64,000 nucleotides of DNA from Diphasiastrum complanatum (taxonomy: Eukaryota; Streptophyta; Lycopodiopsida; Lycopodiales; Lycopodiaceae): assembly GCA_029204225.1 (NCBI GenBank), contig CM055092.1, forward strand, positions 61,937,535 through 62,001,534. Direction: 5' to 3'. Under the pieces are notes generated by a model. The model was not told the origin of the DNA, did no database searches, and worked only from the letters and a program-made list of their open reading frames with translations. Position 1 is the stretch's first letter. Each line of letters begins with the position of its first letter. A program made the position numbers and the translations under genes. Positions 56,891 through 64,000 of this stretch are shown in pieces.

Positions 56891-57540
56891 AGTCATAGAC
56901 TGACTTAAGGAATTGACTACAAAAGCTATGTCTAGTCTGGTACAGATCATTGTACATAAGAGATCCTATTATCGAATGATAAAGATACTCACCATTTTCT
57001 CCTCTTCAACTGTCTGAGGACATTGGTCCTTCGATATCTTGAGTCCAGGGGTCCATCGGCGAGTGAGCTAACTTGAAATTCATCAGATTATATCTGATTA
57101 GCATATTGTGAATGTATCTTTACTGAGTGATATAGATCAACTTTTGCTCTCTATCTCTTTGAATTTAAATACCTAAACAGTAATGAGCTTCGCCCATATT
57201 AGTCATGTCGAATTCTGATGACAACATTGATTTAGCTTCTTTTATTAGATCAATATTGTTGTTGAAAAGTAGTGTGACATCCACATACGAAGTGATGATA
57301 ATAAAAGCATGTTGCACTGACTTGAAATAGAAATTAGAATCTGAAGTGCTTGGTTTATAGCCGTGATTGATAAGAAAACTGTTGATCCTTTGAAACCATG
57401 CTCGAGCACCTTGCTTCAAGTCATAAAGTGCTCTATGGAGTTTACATACCTGATTTTGTTTGCCTTCGATATTATAAGCTTTGGGTTGCATCATGTAAAT
57501 ATCTTCTTTTTTGATAACTCCATTAAGTGTTTTAGACTTA
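56890..57540 (-). pseudogene. Copia reverse transcriptase fragment
   Basis: The frame at 57165-57494 reads MMQPKAYNIEGKQNQVCKL, RALYDLKQGARAW and IIITSYVDVTLLFNN, where YVDD has become YVDV. It continues in broken frames to LGIQIQRD and YHSIIGSLMYNDLYQTRHS. The active-site change and stops show it is dead. Confidence 0.85.
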
Positions 57541-57738
57541 GGGATGCATTTACCTCATGACCCAAAAATGCGAACTGTGCGACAAAACAGTTAAAAAATG
57601 CAGACTGTGCGAAACATAGTTCAAAATGCACAGTCGCAAAAAATAGCAAAGGAAAAACTAAGAAAAAAGCTAAGCCTTTGAAAGATAGAAACTCTTAGTT
57701 TCTTCAGCTCCCTCTCAAAGCTGGTATTTTTCTGATTC

Positions 57739-58048
57739 CTAAGCTTGCACGCTGCTTCTCAAAAATTGCTTGTCAAGAGGCTTCATGAAGATATCAGCCA
57801 CCATCTGTTTCATTGGAACAAATTCGGTCTTCAACATGTCTTTCTCAACTAGATCTCTTATCAGATGATATCTGATAGCAATGTGTTTCGTCCTGAAATG
57901 AAACACTGGATCATGCGTCAGATGAATGGCGGATGTGTTATCCATGAACAATATCAGCGGCTCTCAGTCTGTCAAGGAACTGTTTGAGCCATGGAAGCTC
58001 ATTCGCCATCTTGGCTGCTCCAACATACTCTACTTCGTTGAATTTATT
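57739..58048 (-). pseudogene. Copia RNase H fragment, out of order
   Basis: It encodes EVEYVGAAKMANELPWLKQF, then after a break MFMDNTSAIHLTHDPVFHF, RTKHIAIRYHLIRDLV and ADIFMKPLDKQF. In an intact element on this strand RNase H would lie at lower coordinates than RT. Here it lies at higher coordinates, so the two pieces are rearranged or from two copies. Between them, 57560-57640 has repeats of AATGCGAACTGTGCGA. Confidence 0.85.
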
Positions 58049-58276
58049 GCTATTTTTGGTTTCACACATGTGAAATATAGTAGGCTACTGTAATTGTACG
58101 GACAACAACCAAAATTTATGTTTTGGTTTATGTTTGATCAGTATTTCTTAGAGTTTGCATCTCATTTTGTATGTAGATGCTGATTTTTCTACATTGACAA
58201 GATTGTTGGTTTGCTCCTTTTCTAACAAAGATCAAGGACACGGATTTGGATCTTGAATGACCTAAAATCCTTCACA
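58049..58276 (+). repeat. Copia A-like LTR, right part
   Basis: It matches the reverse complement of the copia A LTR (CTATTTTTGG, CACATGTGAAATA, GCATCTCATTTTGT) and ends AAATCCTTCACA against the primer-binding site. Confidence 0.75.
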
Positions 58277-58288
58277 TGGTATCAGAGC
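58277..58288 (+). other. Primer-binding site of copia A (plus copy)
   Basis: TGGTATCAGAGC, perfect initiator tRNA-Met type, immediately after the LTR end CACA. Confidence 0.9.
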
Positions 58289-58692
58289 TATTGTGTTTCA
58301 GATTATGAAAGGATCAACCACATTTATCAAAGATTTGGAGGAGTTACCAATGCTAGAGCATGCTAGATTGATTTGTACTCAATCTCTCCATTTTGCGTAT
58401 GTAGAATTGAACCTTTGTAGGCCAAAACTCAATAAAGGTTTATATACTTGATCAACTCTAATTTCACACCTGCTTTACTCGAATTAGCCGATTTTTGGTG
58501 CATTAAGAAGGTCTCATTGTAAGCTACAAGATGATATATTAAGTTTTTAAAAATTGCATGTAGAATTTGACATATTCATTTTTTTGTGATTTTGTCAAAA
58601 CCCTAATTTTGATTGGATCTCTAGTTTTGTGAGGTTACTGAACTTCATTTGAGTGTGTTTCAATCTTAGGAAGTGGCAAGAATCATTAGATT
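58289..58692 (+). other. Copia A leader (plus copy), interrupted
   Basis: It carries leader phrases (AAACCCTAATTTTGATTGGAT, GAACTTCATTTGAG) shared with 34.1-34.3 kb. It ends at 58692, where LTR B copy 2 begins. Confidence 0.7.
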
Positions 58693-59308
58693 TGTTGGAT
58701 TATTCTCTTTCTTACTAATCAACTAATTGGGTTTAATCCTCATCCATTGTTTATCTAGTTCTGCGGATTTTTTCGTGTTTTTATCCAATCTGCAGAATTA
58801 CAAGTATTTTTACATAGTCTGTAGAAAGACACGGAGTTTGACAACAATGTCATATTTTCTCTCTCTACAACCCCGACAATGTCGTCTATTAGAAATTACG
58901 GCTAAAAATACAGTATCATGATTTTGCATTTTTGCGACACTGTCGCCTGTTAGGAATCTCTTGTAAAAATGCAATGTCGTCTTTTTCGTATCTTTTGCAT
59001 GTTAGGAATTATGAGTAAATATGCAGAGTCGTATTTTTTGCATTTTTCAAAGTGCCTCAAATGTTAAGAAAATGACTCTGGCAAAGTGTGGAGCTACCTC
59101 AAATATGAAGAAAATGAAATTTTAGGTCATTGTTGCATTTTTCGCAAAAAGTCAACAATGTCGTCTTTTTGCAACACTGTCGCCTGTGGTAGTCAGCAAG
59201 TAACTTCTGAAAAGAACTGGATGAATGCCAGCGAACTCCAACCAACTGGCAATCGCATTTGAAGACCTAATTACTTAGTATAAATTAGTTGTTCATGCAT
59301 CTCTTTTA
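58693..59308 (+). repeat. LTR of family B, copy 2
   Basis: Direct-orientation match to 28380-28930, starting TGTTGGATTATTC. It has the same TTAGTATAAATTA box (about 59277) and GTCGCATTTTTCGC phrases. Truncated on the right. Confidence 0.7.
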
Positions 59309-59359
59309 TGATCTAAAATGTTATTGTGAATTGTAAAAGAGTTGAGTGTTATTACACAA

Positions 59360-60420
59360 TGCTTCATATATGGAATGAACAAAACATCCTCCAAATGAAC
59401 ATTCCTATTTGTAGAGAGAGAAATAGGAACTGTGCCAATCCCTTTGATTGCACACTCACCATCATTGGCCGTGTAGATCACCCTCTTGTCATCTCCATAT
59501 GCCAACAAAGAACTGAAGTACTCTTTGTGAAAAGTCATGTGTGGACTTGCTCCACTATCAATCCACCATGGATCTAGATCTCCATCATTAGCAAGCATAC
59601 ATGAAAACATCACAAAAGCATCATCATTTTCATCTTGAACATCCAAACTACCCTCATCAAGAGTAAGATTACCTTGCTTGTCTCCTTGATCTCTCTTCTT
59701 CTTGTAGCACTCGCTTGGAAAATTTGATGCCACAATAGAAGCACTTGAGCTTTGACCTATCCTTCTTTTGCCATTTGAAGAAGCATCCACTTGATCTTGC
59801 CCTTTAGAGCACTTGCTTTTGCTTTTGCAGCCTCCTCTCCAAAATGGGATGTTGATGAAGATCCACCTCTTGCTTGAAGCCTATATTCTACATTGATCAA
59901 GATCTTTTGAAGATCAATCGAACTTGGAAAAGTCTTTACTTTGAACAATGTTAGCATGAGAGTCCAACAATCCATTAAGAATAACTTTAACAAGCTCTCC
60001 TTCCTTAATGCTCTCATCAATGCAAGTCAACTCATCACTCAATGCTTTCACTCTCAAAATAAAAGTATTTGGACTTTCTTCATTCTTTTGCAAACAAGAA
60101 AAGATTTGCGTTCTTAGAGTCAACATTCTATAAGTAGACTTGGATTCATAAAGCTTCTTCAATGAATCCCAAGCATCCTTTAATGAAGTACTCTTACCAA
60201 CTTCCTTGAGAAGCTCATTGGTAACATTCATCTTTATCATGTGTAGAGCCTTCTTGGCCCTCTTGTTATGCATACTTCACTTGATCTTTTTGTATTTACA
60301 ATATCCAAAACATCATTCATCTCAAGAAGTGATTTCATCCTCACTTTCCACAATGAATAGTTACTTGAGGGAAGCCTATCATTGGCTTCCAACATGACTC
60401 CACTTGATGTAGCCATGTAG
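59360..60420 (-). pseudogene. Copia A3 gag and protease
   Basis: Gag: MATSSGVMLEANDRL near 60413, TNELLKEVGKSTSLKDAWDS and VILNGLLDSHANIVQS. The knuckle CFYCGIK loses frame before SECYKKK. Protease: WWIDSGASPHMTFHKEYF (about 59570) and VHLEDVLFIP, after which homology ends at about 59365. It is close to A1 (15.4-16.5 kb). No integrase or RT is present. Confidence 0.9.
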
Positions 60421-60987
60421 CAATGACCTGATCCTATCTTTCAACCTGTTTCAATGCACAAAGCACTCCTTTAACAACAACAAATGTTTTCAAAAGGAAA
60501 TCACAAAGATATGAAACTTCTCAATTCTCTTCTAGCACTTATACCAAGCAATCAACACATAGAATCATGAGATCTTGATCAACCTATGATCTATCATCAA
60601 TCTAATGACTCTTGCCACTTCCTAAGATTGAAACACACTTAAATGAAGTCTAGCAACCTCACTATCTAGAGATCCAATCAAAATTAGGGTCTAGACAAAA
60701 TCACAACAAAACTTGATTATTTCAAAATCTACATGCAAATGCCAAAAACTTGATATGCAATCTATTAGCCACCACTTAGGCTTTTACAATGCTCTAACAA
60801 TGGGCCAAATCCAACATGAAATGTGAGAAATCGAAATTGATCAAGATTATAATTTGATCTACAAAATATCCAATCTACATATGCAAGAAACTCGATTTTG
60901 GTTTAGAATCCAATATAGCATGATCTAGCATTGATATCTTCTCCAAATAATTGATAGATGTGATTCATCCTTCACGACTTGAAACAA
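60421..60987 (-). other. Copia A3 leader
   Basis: Noncoding leader between gag and the primer-binding site, matching the plus-strand leaders at 34.1 and 58.6 kb in reverse. Confidence 0.75.
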
Positions 60988-61001
60988 AAGCTTTGATACC
61001 A
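60988..61001 (-). other. Primer-binding site of copia A3
   Basis: Minus strand TGGTATCAAAGCTT; one G-to-A change from TGGTATCAGAGC. Confidence 0.85.
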
Positions 61002-61576
61002 TGTTAAAAATTTTAGATCATTAAGGTCCAAAATATCCCCTTGATCTTTGGTTAGGAAAACAAGCAACTCACCAATCTTGCCAATGTAGAAAAATCAGCA
61101 TCTACACTAAGAATGAGATGCAAACTCTAGTGCCCTACTGCATTTCACACGTGCGGATCTGAAAATAGCATTTAATGAGCATTCTACAAATAGAATTGCA
61201 AGATATCACAAGTATAGTGCACCAATGGATAGTAGAACCCAAGAGAACCATGTATAAGCATGAATGAGATAAGAGAGAGAGAGAGAGAATGTTACATCAT
61301 TTATAGCAGGTCCAAAACCTAAATTGCCACTTGGTTTTCCTCCAAAATGTAAACCCTACTATTTTTACGACTAGATTCAATGTACCCTATATTTGAATTT
61401 AAATCTACTCAAACTCGACTTCTACATTTTCCACCCTTTCAAAAAGTGTTTATTCAAAATACTTTTAGAATAATATAACTTTGAAAAGTCAACATCTAAG
61501 TCTAATATGAAAATTTGGCCTTAATTGCCAAATATAGAAATGTAGCAAATATGACTAAACAATTGAATTTCTCACA
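61002..61576 (-). repeat. Copia A3 5' LTR
   Basis: 575 bp, starting TGTTAAAAATTTTAG and ending TTTCTCACA. It matches 11941-12588 throughout but lacks about 70 bp around 61130. The outer edge abuts a plus-strand copia LTR end. Confidence 0.9.
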
Positions 61577-61660
61577 CTTTTGTCTTGAAATTGTGTAGAA
61601 TGATAGTTTCATGTACAATCACATTGATTTGTGTGTCCTCACACGTGTGAAAAGTACACA
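61577..61660 (+). repeat. Copia F LTR, last 84 bp
   Basis: It ends CCTCACACGTGTGAAAAGTACACA directly before a primer-binding site. The rest of the LTR was displaced by copia A3. Confidence 0.65.
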
Positions 61661-61673
61661 CGGTATCAGAGCC
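61661..61673 (+). other. Primer-binding site of copia F
   Basis: CGGTATCAGAGCC; the first base of the usual TGGTATCAGAGCC is changed. Confidence 0.75.
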
Positions 61674-63400
61674 ACTTAAGGTGTGATGAAATGCATCTAT
61701 GATCAAGATTTGAGAGTGAGAATCAAGGCTAAGAGGCCGATAGAGGATCTTGACTAGCTTCCAAGGAATTTTGGCTTCAAGAGGGGCCAAAATCATGATG
61801 ATTTGGATATGAAAAGTACAGTATGGACTATTGTGCTCATAGCATGTGTGGGATTCCCCCACTTTAAGGATTTATTGTGTTCTATGTGGTGATCCAAAGT
61901 GTGCAACGAAATACTTGTTGGAAAGCAATTTGAGGTACATTTAGGTGAAAGAGATCTCAAGTGAATTGGTTCACTATAGGTCAAGTTATTGGCATTTGTT
62001 TGGAGGTAGGTTGGGCACCCAACCTGGTGACTTTTGCCAAAGAACACCAAATCATGGTGGTTGTATAAAAAAACTCAAGGCATGCCTTGTCAATCTAGGT
62101 TTTGAGAGTTCTAGATGAGATTTTGAGATCCTAGTCTCATAGTTTCACTCCTACTCATAGTTCTTGAGTGTTTTTTTTGGTTTGAAATAGAGTCATATAG
62201 CTATGTGAAACTCAGTTGTGGTGTGTGATCCAAATTATTTTGGAGTTCCTTCATTTTTGAAGGCAAAATCTAGTAACTCAAGATGATTGACATTGATGGA
62301 GATATTGATCTCTCCTTTGTGATCAAGATCTTACTAAGTGGATCGAGCTCTTTGAAGCACACATCTTAGTGAAAATTCCTTTAAAAAACAAGATTTTGAG
62401 AGCTAGTTTGGACATAGTTTGCAATCAAGTGGACTTTCAGATCCAAAGGGATCAAAATTATGATGAGTACTATACGGACTAAGGTGCTCAGACATGTGTG
62501 ATATCACCAAAATTTGGATGGTTGGTGTTAATCCAAGGTAGATCCAAATCTAATGTATGATTGCTTGTTGAAAATTTAGTGAAGTCTAGTTTGAAATGCA
62601 ATATTTTTCAAGCCAAAAGGACTTGACTTAAAAAAGTTATTGGCACTCAAATGAAGGTGGGTAGGCACCCAACCTGGTGAGACATGCCAAGGAAGGCTCA
62701 CAATTAGCTTAGATAATAAAAAATTCATGATTTTGCATTGTCAATCTAGTTTGTCTGTGATCTTGATGAGACTTTGGTGCCATAGCCATGTAGTTTCAAA
62801 CAAATCCATTGTGTTTGAGTTGTTTGTGAAGTCCTTGAGTGTTTTCAAGTTTTTTGGAAGCTCGTGGAAGAAGTTGGCTCAAGTCTTGGAGTTCTTCATC
62901 TTTGGAGTGAAGCAAAATCTAGATACAAGGAGATATTGACATTGGTTGTGAGCTTGATCTCACATCATGTTTGCAAGACCTCATAAGGAGTTGACTTATT
63001 GAAGTATCATTACTATAGAGAGAGAGAAGCAATAAATTTGAGTGGAAAATAGACAAGTCCTATTTGTTTTTCCAAGAATCTCAAGTTATGAGAGATCTAG
63101 TCAAGTTTGGTGGAAAACTAGAACATTGTTTGTAATGAAATAATTTCAAATCCATTCCAACTCTCAAGAGGTAGAGTCATTGGTCTTGGTTGAGTCCAAT
63201 AGGTGTAATTGGGTCAGTTTTGGTGTGATTTGATTCAAATTTAATGTCCTTAATCTTTGTGATCTAGGCAAGCTCCAATATCCAAGGTGACTAGTTTGTT
63301 AGGTGAAGATTGATTCTTAGATTTGTGATCTAGATCTTTTGTAGATCTTTCTATGTTTTTGATGTGTTCAAATCTAGTGTCTTGAGAGTTACAAAATCAC
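61674..63400 (+). repeat. Copia F leader with a ~650-bp imperfect duplication
   Basis: Blocks at about 61740-62390 and 62400-63000 carry the same phrases in order: ATCATGATGA, GTGCTCA.AG.CATGTGTG, GTTATTGGCA, and CACCCAACCTGGTGA (62018 and 62669). A partial third block follows at 63020-63230. Frames are short and no gag motif is seen, so most of this is leader or heavily decayed gag. Confidence 0.6.
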
Positions 63401-63790
63401 GTTGAAGAATCATTTCACAAGTTTGTACTTTGTTTACAAGTACTTCTTACCATGGCATCAATGGAGGCAAATGGAAGGTCCAAATCAAGCTGCTACTTAT
63501 TGTGGCAAGATGGGGCATTTGGCCTTCAAGTGCTACAAGAAGAAAAAGGATGAAGGAAAGAAAAAGAAAACGCAAGTATGCTGCTGTAATCAAGGTGGAG
63601 ATGGCTTCATTAAGGAGAAGTCTCTTATGGCATCCATGAATGCACCAACAATTTCTATGGAGGAAATTCCTTGGTGGATTGATATTGGGACAACGTCATA
63701 TATGAAAGGGAAACCACTGCTTACAAGACAAAACAATAGAGAACACATTGTGGAGGAACCTCCCAACCAAGTAGAAGCATCTGATTAATC
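63401..63790 (+). pseudogene. Copia F nucleocapsid and protease remnant
   Basis: A 128-codon frame reads AATYCGKMGHLAFKCYKKKK (the first Cys of the knuckle is lost), KSLMASMNAPTI, then WWIDIGTTSYMKG, where the protease box should be IDSGAT. It jumps at once to VEEPPNQVEASD, typical of the linker before RT, so integrase has been deleted. Confidence 0.75.
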
Positions 63791-63816
63791 TCCAGAAGCT
63801 TTACCTCCGTGCCAAA

Positions 63817-63898
63817 GAATAGGAAGCAAGAGTAGAGTGAGAGATCTTGGAAATGAGTAGGAAGCAAGAGTAGAGTGAGAGATCCTAGAAATGAATCA
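63817..63898 (+). repeat. 38-bp tandem duplication
   Basis: TAGGAAGCAAGAGTAGAGTG... occurs twice in succession, differing at few positions. Confidence 0.85.
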
Positions 63899-64000
63899 CC
63901 AAAAGAATGGTCGAGTAGAGTGAGTTTTTCCATCTTATATAGACCCAAGACCACCCTGTGCATGCAGTAATGAAAGGTCGAGACTCCCCTATAGATAGAT
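63899..64000. other. Window edge, likely copia F linker
   Basis: This short stretch shows no clear motif. It may continue the integrase-RT linker into the next window. Confidence 0.3.

Overview
The window is plant nuclear DNA that is mostly dead transposons. The evidence is degenerate Ty1/copia and Ty3/gypsy retrotransposons nested in one another, tRNA-iMet-type (TGGTATCAGAGC) and tRNA-Asp-like (TGGCGCCGTTG) primer-binding sites, long (GA)n/(CT)n and (TA)n arrays, and one intact intronless gene for a plant class-3 lipase (phospholipase A1-II type). I cannot place the species from this sequence. A large, repeat-rich land-plant genome fits.

Layout. 0.8-3.2 kb: 5' end of a gypsy element (G1, minus) with an LTR. 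3.2-3.8 kb: unexplained acidic reading frame. 3.8-11.4 kb: almost complete gypsy element G2 (minus), killed mainly by premature stops rather than frameshifts. 11.9-16.5 kb: copia element A1 (minus), fused to another copia fragment. 16.9-20.7 kb: large inverted repeat around AT-rich repeats and a copia RT scrap. 22.7-24.3 kb: lipase gene with a short tRNA-derived SINE in its leader. 24.3-30.6 kb: gene-free, with microsatellites, an LTR and a 369-bp MITE. 30.6-35.7 kb: copia-A fragments around a different block (31.3-33.6 kb). 36-37 kb: simple-sequence arrays. 36.9-38.5 kb: gypsy LTR/leader (G5), interrupted by copia element C (38.5-44.0 kb, minus). 44.0-45.4 kb: start of copia D. 45.4-48.0 kb: second G1 gag. 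48.0-52.9 kb: chromodomain gypsy (plus). 53-56.9 kb: no recognised genes. 56.9-64 kb: four more copia pieces.

The most unusual item is at 31.3-33.6 kb on the minus strand: a decayed, strongly diverged histone H3-like gene. Its first seven residues are MARTKQT. A second frame aligns without gaps to the H3 histone fold from the Y54-Q55-K56 region to R131. Downstream frames carry a Ser-rich tail with repeated S-P-x-K motifs and then about 130 open codons of unknown type. On both sides lie repeat units of about 80-95 bp whose ends are inverted copies of each other. None of this belongs to the surrounding retrotransposons. It could be a degenerate host H3 variant, or cargo of an unknown mobile or endogenised DNA element. 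The sequence alone does not decide.

Only the lipase looks like a working gene. Everything else with coding character carries stops, frameshifts or truncations. All boundaries, family assignments and alignments were made by eye.
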